A stretch of DNA of 64,000 nucleotides, from assembly GCF_000527035.1 (NCBI RefSeq), contig NZ_AZUK01000001.1:1054001-1118000 (forward strand). The letters run 5' to 3'. The notes below the pieces were generated by a model. That model made no database searches and was not told where the DNA came from. It saw only the letters and a list, made by a program, of their open reading frames with translations. This DNA comes from Tolumonas lignilytica (GTDB lineage: Bacteria; Pseudomonadota; Gammaproteobacteria; Enterobacterales; Aeromonadaceae). Numbering within the stretch: the stretch's first letter is position 1; every line of letters begins with the position of its first letter. Below are positions 52,806 to 61,305 of this stretch, in pieces. The translations under genes were made by a program, and so were the position numbers.

Positions 52806-53360
52806 TCAGACCCAGCGAACAAACTCCGCGCTGTTGACAAAAGATGGCTCTCGCAACGTCGTTGCTGGCGTGCCCAGATAAAGAAAGCCGACGATCTGGT
52901 CCTGTTCTGCCAACCCCAGTAATTCATGCAGCTTGCGGGAATACATCAAAGGCCCGGAACGCCAGATACCACCAAAACCTTGGGCTTGCGCCGCCATTTG
53001 CATGGCCATCACCGCACAGCCGGCCGCCAGATGCTGTTCAAAATCAGGCACTTTATTATGCGGTGTCACTTTAGCGACGACCGTAATGACCAATGGTGCC
53101 CGCAGCGGCATTTGGGTGGCGCGTTCTACCACATCCTCACCCGCACCATCGGCCCGAGCACTGTCCGCCAATAGCGTCCCCAACCGATTGAGCCCACTCC
53201 CTTCGGCCAGTAAAAACCGAAAAGGTTGTAAGTGACCATGATCCGGTGCCCGCAACCCTGCCTGTAAAATATGTTCCAGCACTTCACCACTCGGTGCTGG
53301 CATTTGCAGTAAACCGCACGATGCGCGATTCAATAACAGAGATAATCCGGCTTGATTCAT
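52806..53360 (-). CDS. ydjA: YdjA-type nitroreductase
   Basis: A 184-residue FMN-binding nitroreductase close to E. coli YdjA (183). Visible are the N-terminal RAPDHGHLQPFRF flavin-binding segment, RAPLVITVVAKV, and AVMAMQMAAQAQGFGGIWRS, with LYLGTP near the end. Physiological substrate unknown. The frame opens at ATG 53372, but ATG 53360 has GAGGAACAGC ahead. Beside sppA-ansA, the same neighbours as E. coli. Confidence 0.9.
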   Translation of the reverse strand: MNQAGLSLLLNRASCGLLQMPAPSGEVLEHILQAGLRAPDHGHLQPFRFLLAEGSGLNRLGTLLADSARADGAGEDVVERATQMPLRAPLVITVVAKVTPHNKVPDFEQHLAAGCAVMAMQMAAQAQGFGGIWRSGPLMYSRKLHELLGLAEQDQIVGFLYLGTPATTLREPSFVNSAEFVRWV

Positions 53361-53515
53361 GCTGTTCCTCATTATTGATTACCATTATCCTTACCAACAT
53401 ATCACAGGATCTACGAAGATAACTGCATCACAGATCGCTCTCATAGCGAGAGGCGTAGTAATCTATGCCAACTATTTAGATAATGTCGTTATTAAACTCT
53501 TGCGGGAATTATTCA

Positions 53516-55366
53516 ATGCGTTTTCTTTTCCGAAGTATTAAATGGTTTTTCCGTTCCATGTGGCGGGCAGTCAATTTTACCCGGCTGCTACTGCTGAATC
53601 TGATCTTTGTCGCGATTGTATTAAGTATCCTGATCGGCCTGCGGCAGGAAAAACCGGATGTCACCATTCATGATGGAGCATTAGTCCTTGATCTGGCTGG
53701 TAAATTGGTTGAACAGAGCACAACACCGAATCCAGCCGATCAGTTGATGCAAAAATGGTTATCCGACAGTGATAAGCCCCGTGAAATTGCCGTCGGCGAT
53801 GTGGTGTATGCCATTCAGAAAGCGAAAACAGATCCCCACGTAAAAGGGATTGTCTTAAAGACGGCTGATTTAGAGTCCACCAGCATCGGTAAACTGTTGA
53901 GCATTGCACACGCACTGGACGATTTCAGACAGAGCAAAAAACCGGTGGTCGCCGTCGGTAATTTTTATCAGCAACATCAGTATCTGCTCGCCGCGCATGC
54001 CGATACTATTTTGCTGAACCCCGCCGGGGCCGTCACCATTCAGGGCTTAGGCCTATATAACCTCTACTTCAAATCTGCATTGGATAAGTTCAATCTGACC
54101 CCACATGTATTTCGTGTCGGCACCTATAAGTCGTTTGTGGAACCCTACATCCGCGACGATATGTCGCCTGAGGCTCGGGAAGCAAACCAGCGTTGGTTAG
54201 GTAGCGTCTGGCAGCAATATGTCACCGATGTCAGCACCGCCCGACACATTCCCGCCGATGCCATCGCCCCTACCAAAGAACAGGTGTTAAGCCGTTTGGC
54301 AAAAGCAGAAGGCAATGCAGCCCAGTATGCTCTGGATCAAGGGCTGGTGGATCAACTGGCCACCCATGATGAAATGGTGGACACCATCCGCGATTTTGCC
54401 GGCAGCGATAAACATGATTTTCGGCGCATTGATATGGATGACTATTTACAGTCACTCCCTCCCCGCTATCAAAACACCGCAGGAAAACCACAAATTGGTC
54501 TTTTGATCGCCGCCGGAACCATTGTTGACAGCAGCAAACAGGCGAACAATATCAATGGTGAGGAACTGGCCAAACAGATCCGCGGAGCCATGTACAACGA
54601 TAAGATCAAGGCTCTGGTACTGCGTATCGACAGCCCTGGCGGCAGTGCCTTTGCCGCAGAACAGATCCGGACCGCCCTTCTCGCCTTCAAGGCAACAGGA
54701 AAACCGCTAGTTGTTTCGATGGGGAGTGTCGCCGCATCCGGTGGCTACTGGATCGCCGCCGATGCCGATAAGATCTATGCCGAACCCGCCACCATCACCG
54801 GTTCTATCGGGGTGTTCGGTATGTTCTTAACCGCCGATAAAGCCTTAAACGCATTGGGTGTGCACACCGATGGCTTAGGAACCACTGATTTCACCGGGAT
54901 CAGCCCAACCCAACCCCTGCCGGAGCACATCAAGCAAATCGTACAGATGAACGTGGAAAATACCTATCAACGTTTCCTGGATCTGGTTGCTGAAGGTCGC
55001 GGAATGACACCTGAACAGGTCGATAGTATTGCTCAGGGTCGGGTATGGGTTGGCACGGATGCGAAAAAATTAGGGCTGGTCGATGAACTGGGTGGTTTGG
55101 ATCAGGCCTTTGCAGCCGCTGGAAAGCTCGCGAAATTGACCGATTATCAGATCACGCCAATTGAACCTGAGCTATCCACTACCGATAAATTACTACGTGA
55201 ACTGTTTGATCAGAGTGCGGAATATCTGCCGTCCACCTTCACCCACTCCGCATTGGGGCAACTCGCCTTGCAATGGTGGTCGCTGAGTAATAAGGCCTTG
55301 GCGCCGTTAAACGCATTACAAGATCCACAGGGAATTTACAGTTATTGTCCGGTTTGTCAGCAGTAG
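53516..55366 (+). CDS. sppA: Signal peptide peptidase SppA (protease IV)
   Basis: SppA degrades cleaved signal peptides in the inner membrane. The 616-residue protein (E. coli 618) has one N-terminal span (LLLNLIFVAIVLSILIGL) and a tandem-repeat periplasmic part, with the general-base Lys in RVGTYKSFVEPYIRDDM and the nucleophile Ser in GSVAASGGYWIA. The frame opens at ATG 53483; ATG 53516 (MRFLFRSIKW) matches the family start and has GCGGGAA ahead. Followed 38 nt later by ansA. Confidence 0.95.
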   Translation: MRFLFRSIKWFFRSMWRAVNFTRLLLLNLIFVAIVLSILIGLRQEKPDVTIHDGALVLDLAGKLVEQSTTPNPADQLMQKWLSDSDKPREIAVGDVVYAIQKAKTDPHVKGIVLKTADLESTSIGKLLSIAHALDDFRQSKKPVVAVGNFYQQHQYLLAAHADTILLNPAGAVTIQGLGLYNLYFKSALDKFNLTPHVFRVGTYKSFVEPYIRDDMSPEAREANQRWLGSVWQQYVTDVSTARHIPADAIAPTKEQVLSRLAKAEGNAAQYALDQGLVDQLATHDEMVDTIRDFAGSDKHDFRRIDMDDYLQSLPPRYQNTAGKPQIGLLIAAGTIVDSSKQANNINGEELAKQIRGAMYNDKIKALVLRIDSPGGSAFAAEQIRTALLAFKATGKPLVVSMGSVAASGGYWIAADADKIYAEPATITGSIGVFGMFLTADKALNALGVHTDGLGTTDFTGISPTQPLPEHIKQIVQMNVENTYQRFLDLVAEGRGMTPEQVDSIAQGRVWVGTDAKKLGLVDELGGLDQAFAAAGKLAKLTDYQITPIEPELSTTDKLLRELFDQSAEYLPSTFTHSALGQLALQWWSLSNKALAPLNALQDPQGIYSYCPVCQQ

Positions 55367-55404
55367 AGAGGCATTGCCTCTCTGTTTTACGCAAGGTTAT
55401 TTCA

Positions 55405-56412
55405 ATGAAAAAACGTATTTATATTGCTTATACCGGTGGCACGATCGGTATGCAACGCTCCAGTAACGGCTACATCCCCCAGGCTGGCTTCATGGAGAAC
55501 TGTCTGGCAGACATGCCTGAATTCCATCGTCCAGAGATGCCGGATTATGTCATTCATGAATACAGCCCGCTGATTGACTCTTCAGATATGACTCCCGCAG
55601 ACTGGCAACGTATTGCGGAGGATATCCGGGATCATTACGACGATTTTGATGGTTTTGTCGTCCTACACGGGACTGACACCATGTCCTATACCGCCTCGGC
55701 CCTCTCCTTCATGCTGGAAGATCTGAATAAACCCGTGATCATCACTGGCTCCCAGATCCCGCTGGCGGAACTCCGTTCCGACGGACAGCAAAATCTGCTG
55801 AACGCGCTCTATATTGCGGCCAATTATCCGGTGCATGAGGTCACGCTTTATTTCAACAACCAGCTATTCCGTGGTAATCGCAGCACCAAGGTACATGCCG
55901 ATGGTTTTCATGCTTTCGATTCGCCCGATTTCTCTCCGTTGCTGGATGTGGGGATCCACATTGAATGGAACGCTGGGAAACCGGCCGAAACTACGAATAA
56001 ACCGCTGAAAATGCACTCGATTCAACCGCAGCCCATCGGCGTCGTTACGTTATATCCGGGGATTTCAGTCGATGTTATTGCCAATATCCTGCAACAGCCG
56101 GTTAAGGCTTTAATTCTGCTGACCTACGGCGTCGGCAATGCGCCGCAGAATTCAGCCATGCTGCAACTGCTGCGCGAGGCCTCTGCGCGTGGGGTGATCA
56201 TCGTGAATCTGAGTCAGTGTCTGCGTGGTAAAGTCAATATGGGTGGGTATGCCACCGGTAACGCACTAGCCGATGCCGGGGTGTTGTCCGGTTACGATAT
56301 GACGACCGAAGCTGCATTGGCCAAATTGCATTTTCTGCTCAGTCAGAATTTGTCACCGGAACAAATCCGGACACTGATGCAGCAAGACCTTCGGGGAGAG
56401 CTATCACACTAA
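55405..56412 (+). CDS. ansA: L-asparaginase I (cytoplasmic)
   Basis: AnsA hydrolyses asparagine to aspartate in the cytoplasm. The 335-residue protein (E. coli 338) has the nucleophile Thr in YTGGTIGM and the second active-site Thr-Asp in LHGTDTMSYTA, with ELRSDGQQNLLNAL and GNRSTKVHADGF. The frame is open from inside sppA (55345), but ATG 55405 follows AAGGTT and matches the E. coli start. Likely co-transcribed with sppA. Confidence 0.95.
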   Translation: MKKRIYIAYTGGTIGMQRSSNGYIPQAGFMENCLADMPEFHRPEMPDYVIHEYSPLIDSSDMTPADWQRIAEDIRDHYDDFDGFVVLHGTDTMSYTASALSFMLEDLNKPVIITGSQIPLAELRSDGQQNLLNALYIAANYPVHEVTLYFNNQLFRGNRSTKVHADGFHAFDSPDFSPLLDVGIHIEWNAGKPAETTNKPLKMHSIQPQPIGVVTLYPGISVDVIANILQQPVKALILLTYGVGNAPQNSAMLQLLREASARGVIIVNLSQCLRGKVNMGGYATGNALADAGVLSGYDMTTEAALAKLHFLLSQNLSPEQIRTLMQQDLRGELSH

Positions 56413-56432
56413 ACTCGGCGAATTCATCCGAG

Positions 56433-56460
56433 ACCCCCCTTACTACGTTAGGGGGTTTTA
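56433..56460. terminator. Terminator after ansA, overlapping the msrB stop
   Basis: CCCCCT (56435-56440) pairs with AGGGGG (56450-56455), with one more pair inside, followed by TTTTA. The msrB stop codon (56448-56450) lies in the loop and stem edge. Confidence 0.75.
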
Positions 56461-56828
56461 TCCGCTTCACTAAACTCCAGCGCCAAACTGTTTACACAAT
56501 AGCGCTGTCCGGTTTCTGTTGGTCCATCCGGAAAAACATGTCCCAAATGCGAGCCACAATTTGCACAGAGGATTTCAACCCGACGCATACCGTGCCGGAG
56601 ATCCTCTTCATACCGAATCGCATCCGGTACCGCACGATCAAAGCTGGGCCAGCCACATCCGGAATCAAATTTGGCACTGGATTCAAATAATGGCGCATCA
56701 CAGCAGACACAGTGGTAAATTCCGGTTTTTCGGTTATGTAATAACCCACCGGAAAATGGCCGTTCAGTGCCTTTTTCCCAACAAATATGAAATTGTTCCG
56801 GAGTTAATTTCAACCGCCAGTCAGTCAT
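56448..56828 (-). CDS. msrB: Peptide-methionine (R)-S-oxide reductase
   Basis: MsrB repairs the R form of methionine sulfoxide in proteins, using thioredoxin. Zinc ligands are the two pairs in YHCVCCDAP and [11 protein letters not shown]. The catalytic Cys is in RYCVNSLAL near the C-terminus. GCGWPSF is the substrate-binding segment. Three in-frame starts exist (TTG 56861, ATG 56843, ATG 56828); ATG 56828 is chosen because AGGAAGCAG precedes it, giving 126 residues, though the 56843 start would be nearer the E. coli length (137). Confidence 0.93.
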   Translation of the reverse strand: MTDWRLKLTPEQFHICWEKGTERPFSGGLLHNRKTGIYHCVCCDAPLFESSAKFDSGCGWPSFDRAVPDAIRYEEDLRHGMRRVEILCANCGSHLGHVFPDGPTETGQRYCVNSLALEFSEADKTP

Positions 56829-56927
56829 CTGCTTCCTACTCATCGTAATTTTGTTACTCAATTGTTAACAGACTAGATGAGTGAGGAAACAGATTCAAAC
56901 TACAAACAATAAGGTTAATCAGAAACT

Positions 56928-59009
56928 TTAATTGATATCACATCCCTGCGGTGGACATGCTCGTAATAGCTTCATTGCATGGGCACTGCATACGGCCACC
57001 AGCTGCGGCAAATCATCTAATAACAAACGTTTACCGTCATGTGCTGCCGTATCTGCTGCCAACGTCCAGCTATAACTGTCTGCTGGCTCCGGCAAGCGGA
57101 AATGAATGTCATAGGCACTGGAATTAAATAAGACAAGCCAATGTTCCCGGCTCTCTTTTGCAACAATTTCCATGACCAACGCTTGCGCAGACGGCGCATT
57201 CCAGTCACCTTCGGTTAATTCACTGCCATCCGGATGATACCAATGCACCGTATCCGGCGTAGTGCGTATGCCAAAATAGTGATCATCGCCAAGGTGTAAT
57301 TCCGTAAATGCACTGGCTGCCCGGCGGATGCGGATCATCTGTTTCACAAAGGTCAGTAACCCTTCATCTTCCTCGTTAAGTTGCCAGTTCACCCAGCTGA
57401 TCCGGTTATCCTGACAATAGGCATTGTTATTTCCCATCTGGGTACGACCAATTTCATCGCCAGCCAACAAATGAGGAATACCTTGCGATAGCAATAGCGT
57501 TGCCAGCATGTTCCGTTTCTGTTGTAACCGGATCCGGCTAATACGTGATTCCCGTGTTGGCCCTTCCACACCATAATTTTTCGACAAATTATGGCCGTGT
57601 CCATCGCGGTTTTCTTCTGAATTGGGCTGATTATGGCGTTGCTCATAACTGACCGTATCTTCCAGTGTGAAGCCATCGTGATAACACACGAAATTCACAC
57701 TCGAATGGATGACACGCAATGATTTCGGGAAGATATCGCGCGACCCAAGCAAGCGAGTGGCAAACTCGGCCATCTTACCCATATCACCACGCCAAAATGA
57801 ACGGATCGTATCCCGATAACGATCATTTAATTCACGCCACTGCGTCGGGAACTGCCCTAACCGATAACCAAACGGACCAATATCCCAAGGTTCAGAAATC
57901 AATTTAACATTGCGTAAAACCGGGTCTTGCATCAGAGCCTTACAAAAACCACCATAAGGATCAAATTCTCCCCCTTCGCGGGCCAACGTCACCGCCAGAT
58001 CGAAACGGAAACCATCGACATGCATCTCGGTCACCCAATACCGCAGGCTATCCATCACCAGACGCAGCGCATTCGGGTGATCCACATTAAACGTATTGCC
58101 ACAGCCGGTGACATTACTGTAATGGGTATAATCCGGGCCAAATGCCCCATTATCAAAACAGTAATAACTGCGATTATCTAAACCTTTATAGCTTAAGATC
58201 GGCCCGCCATTGCCCCCTTCCGCGGTATGGTTAAACACCACATCAAGAATGACTTCAATGCCGGCACGGTGCAGCTCTCGCACCATAGTTTTGAATTCAG
58301 TGATGGCATGTTTCACCGCATAACGCGGTTCCGGCGCCATGAAACAGAGCGAGTTATAGCCCCAGTAATTCTTCAATCCCAGCTGAATTAATCGCGGTTC
58401 GCTCATAAAACTGGCGACAGGCATCAGTTGAACTGCCGTGATCCCCAGTTCTTTCAAATAACGAATTACCGTAGGGTGGCACAATCCGAGATAGGTTCCA
58501 CGTAATTGTTCCGGTAATTCCGGGTGCAATTTTGTGAAACCCTTAACGTGCACTTCATACAAAATCGTCTGTGCATCGTTATGATGTGGTGACACGATGC
58601 CCTGCCAATCGAACTCATCATCCCACACGACGGCCTTAGGCATCATGCGCTGGCTATCGCCCTGATATTGTTCTTCATTCCATTCCAAAGCACGAGACAG
58701 TTCCTTTGCGTAAGGATCTAGCAGTAGTTTTTGTGGGTCAAAGAGAAGACCATGTTCCGGTTGATGCGGGCCATAAACCCGATAACCATAGAGCGTGCCG
58801 GATGTGACACCCTGCACATAACCATACCAGAGATGACCTCGGCGCTCACGAAAACGGATCCGGGCAACCTCTTGTTCTTTTGCATCAAATAGACATAGTT
58901 CAACACGCTCCGCCTCTGGAGCCCATAAGACAAAATTGCATCCTTTCACATCTAACATTGCCCCCAAAGGGGCATCTCTGCCAGATAACAATGTGTATTG
59001 ATCCGTCAT
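56928..59009 (-). CDS. glgX: Glycogen debranching enzyme GlgX
   Basis: GlgX hydrolyses alpha-1,6 branches of phosphorylase-limited glycogen. The 693-residue protein has an N-terminal CBM48 domain (LGAMLDVKGCNFVLWAPEAE) and a GH13 barrel with VILDVVFNHTAEG, the nucleophile Asp in DGFRFDLAVTL, the acid Glu in KLISEPWD and VCYHDGFTLEDTV. It is longer than E. coli GlgX (657). ATG 59009 has GGAG ahead; the frame opens at 59036. Last in malQ-glgB-glgX, after a hairpin. Confidence 0.94.
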   Translation of the reverse strand: MTDQYTLLSGRDAPLGAMLDVKGCNFVLWAPEAERVELCLFDAKEQEVARIRFRERRGHLWYGYVQGVTSGTLYGYRVYGPHQPEHGLLFDPQKLLLDPYAKELSRALEWNEEQYQGDSQRMMPKAVVWDDEFDWQGIVSPHHNDAQTILYEVHVKGFTKLHPELPEQLRGTYLGLCHPTVIRYLKELGITAVQLMPVASFMSEPRLIQLGLKNYWGYNSLCFMAPEPRYAVKHAITEFKTMVRELHRAGIEVILDVVFNHTAEGGNGGPILSYKGLDNRSYYCFDNGAFGPDYTHYSNVTGCGNTFNVDHPNALRLVMDSLRYWVTEMHVDGFRFDLAVTLAREGGEFDPYGGFCKALMQDPVLRNVKLISEPWDIGPFGYRLGQFPTQWRELNDRYRDTIRSFWRGDMGKMAEFATRLLGSRDIFPKSLRVIHSSVNFVCYHDGFTLEDTVSYEQRHNQPNSEENRDGHGHNLSKNYGVEGPTRESRISRIRLQQKRNMLATLLLSQGIPHLLAGDEIGRTQMGNNNAYCQDNRISWVNWQLNEEDEGLLTFVKQMIRIRRAASAFTELHLGDDHYFGIRTTPDTVHWYHPDGSELTEGDWNAPSAQALVMEIVAKESREHWLVLFNSSAYDIHFRLPEPADSYSWTLAADTAAHDGKRLLLDDLPQLVAVCSAHAMKLLRACPPQGCDIN

Positions 59010-59025
59010 CGTCTTAACTCCATTC

Positions 59026-59052
59026 GGCACCCGCAAAACCGCAACGGGTGCC
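59026..59052 (-). promoter_or_regulatory. Hairpin between glgB and glgX
   Basis: GGCACCCG (59026-59033) pairs perfectly with CGGGTGCC (59045-59052) around an 11-nt loop. No T-run follows on minus, so it may tune glgX rather than end transcription. Confidence 0.6.
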
Positions 59053-59063
59053 TCTACGCTGTT

Positions 59064-61247
59064 TTACTCAGCCATTTTTTTGATAAATACGGTAGCCAAT
59101 GGCGGCAGGTTCAACACAATGGAGTGACTTTTCCCGTGTGATTCCACGTTTTCAGAATGGAATACCTCAGCACCGACGAAATAGTCTCCACCCCAATATT
59201 CACTGTTGTCCGTATTCAGCACAATGTGATAGCGGCCTTCTTCTGGAACTCCAATACGGAAACCATCTCGAGGTACAGGTGTAAAGTTACATGCCGCAAT
59301 AATAAAGCTATCCTGCTCTTTATTCCGACGCAACATCAGCAATGAGCTGTTTTCCCAATCAGCATGATCCAGCCATTCAAAACCGGTTTGTAAATAATCG
59401 GCATCATATAATGCGGGTTCAGAGCGATAGAGTTTATTCAAATCGCGGATCAGGTTTTTCTGACCACGATGCTTGTCAAAACCAAGCAGCCACCAGTCCA
59501 ACTGCCCATCATGGTCCCATTCACTCGCCTGCGCGATTTCCGTTCCCATGAAATTCAGTTTTTTCCCGGGGTGCGCATACATATATCCCATATAGGTGCG
59601 CAGATTCGCCGCCTGCTGCCATTCATCACCCGGCATTTTATAAAGCAGTGACTGTTTACCATGCACTACTTCATCGTGAGACAACGACAGAACAAAGTTT
59701 TCGTTATAGTGATACACCATCGAGAAGGTCAAATCATTGTGATGGTATTTACGGTGAATGGGTTCTTTTGCCATATAGCGCAATGAATCATTCATCCATC
59801 CCATATTCCACTTAAAGGTGAAACCCAATCCGCCGGTATAGGTAGGACGAGAGACCCCAGCAAATGCGGTCGACTCCTCGGCAATGGTCATCGCATGCGG
59901 ATAACGCTCATAGACCTCACGGTTAAACCATTGCAGCAGCGAAATTGCTTCGTAGTTGTGATTACCACCATCAACATTTGGCACCCACTGCCCGTCATCG
60001 CGGGAATAATCCCAGTACAACATGGAAGCAACGGCATCAACGCGTAAACCGTCGATATGGAAGTGATCCAACCAATACAGGGCACTGGCAATCAAAAACT
60101 GACGAACGGTGTCACGCCCGAAATCATAGATATAAGAGTTCCAATCCGGATGCCAGCCACGACGGGGATCTTCGTATTCATACAACGGCGTACCATCAAA
60201 ACGCGCCAATCCATGTGAATCTGATGGGAAGTGCGCAGGCACCCAGTCAAGGATCACGCCGATACCGGCCTGGTGGCAGCAATCGACAAAGTATTTGAAA
60301 TCATCCGCTGAACCGAAACGACTGGTAGGCGCAAACAAGCCGAGAGGCTGATAACCCCAGGAACCCGAAAATGGATGTTCCATAATCGGCATCAGCTCGA
60401 TGTGGGTATAATTCATTTCCTGCAGATAAGGGATCAGTTGATCCGCCATTTCACGATAGCTCAGAGAACTGCCATCTTCATGCCGTTTCCACGAGGCAAA
60501 ATGCATTTCATAAACAGACAGCGGCTGTTCCAGCTTATTATTGCGCTGGGATTGTTGCCAATCAGCATCATGCCACGCATATTGCTTGTGGTCATACACA
60601 ACAGAGGCAAACGATGGATACTGATCTGCATAAAACCCCACCGGGTCAGCTTTATGCGGTAAGCAGTGGCCGTATAAATCTTTCAATTCAAACTTATAAC
60701 GAGTTCCGACCTCAAGCCCCGGAACAAACAAGACCCAGTGACCGCACAAACTGCGTTGCATAGGATGACGGCGTCCATCCCAGTAGTTAAAGTCACCAAT
60801 CAGACTGACCGCCATGGCACTTGGGGCATACACGGCAAAACGAACCCCTTTCACAGAAACGCCATTGATTTCCGTTTCCATCAACTGAGCACCCAGCGTG
60901 CGATATAGATTATCGGCACTGTGTTTCAACTCAGCCAAACCACGAAACGCTTCATCATGGAACTGATACGGATCAACGATTTCCGTTTTCGCGTCTGGGT
61001 AGTTCACCTGCAAAACATATGTAAAAGGATCGCTTAAACCAGGAAATGCCGCCTCAAATAAGCCTTCAGGATTCAAACAATCCAGATTACATTCCACCGC
61101 CTTGCTTTCTATCCGACGAACTGCAACCGCAGTGGCATGTGGTAACCAAACGCGCAGAGACCACAGAGATTGTTCTTTATTGTAAACCCAACCCAGTTTT
61201 TCAAAAGGCTGCCCGCAACGCGCCTCATTCAGCTCTCTTAACAGCAT
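59064..61247 (-). CDS. glgB: 1,4-alpha-glucan branching enzyme GlgB
   Basis: GlgB creates alpha-1,6 branches in glycogen. The 727-residue protein (E. coli 728) has two N-terminal beta-sandwich modules (the second with VRFAVYAPSAMAVSLIGDFN) and a GH13 barrel with VILDWVPAHFP, the nucleophile in IDGLRVDAVASMLY, the acid in MTIAEEST and LSLSHDEVVHGK. AGGGG lies 8 nt before the ATG. It follows malQ by 58 nt. The synthase and glgC are not in the window. Confidence 0.97.
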   Translation of the reverse strand: MLLRELNEARCGQPFEKLGWVYNKEQSLWSLRVWLPHATAVAVRRIESKAVECNLDCLNPEGLFEAAFPGLSDPFTYVLQVNYPDAKTEIVDPYQFHDEAFRGLAELKHSADNLYRTLGAQLMETEINGVSVKGVRFAVYAPSAMAVSLIGDFNYWDGRRHPMQRSLCGHWVLFVPGLEVGTRYKFELKDLYGHCLPHKADPVGFYADQYPSFASVVYDHKQYAWHDADWQQSQRNNKLEQPLSVYEMHFASWKRHEDGSSLSYREMADQLIPYLQEMNYTHIELMPIMEHPFSGSWGYQPLGLFAPTSRFGSADDFKYFVDCCHQAGIGVILDWVPAHFPSDSHGLARFDGTPLYEYEDPRRGWHPDWNSYIYDFGRDTVRQFLIASALYWLDHFHIDGLRVDAVASMLYWDYSRDDGQWVPNVDGGNHNYEAISLLQWFNREVYERYPHAMTIAEESTAFAGVSRPTYTGGLGFTFKWNMGWMNDSLRYMAKEPIHRKYHHNDLTFSMVYHYNENFVLSLSHDEVVHGKQSLLYKMPGDEWQQAANLRTYMGYMYAHPGKKLNFMGTEIAQASEWDHDGQLDWWLLGFDKHRGQKNLIRDLNKLYRSEPALYDADYLQTGFEWLDHADWENSSLLMLRRNKEQDSFIIAACNFTPVPRDGFRIGVPEEGRYHIVLNTDNSEYWGGDYFVGAEVFHSENVESHGKSHSIVLNLPPLATVFIKKMAE

Positions 61248-61305
61248 ATAAAACCCCTAATACTCACGAAAGATCATCAGCTACTGAAACAATAACTCGC
61301 TGATA

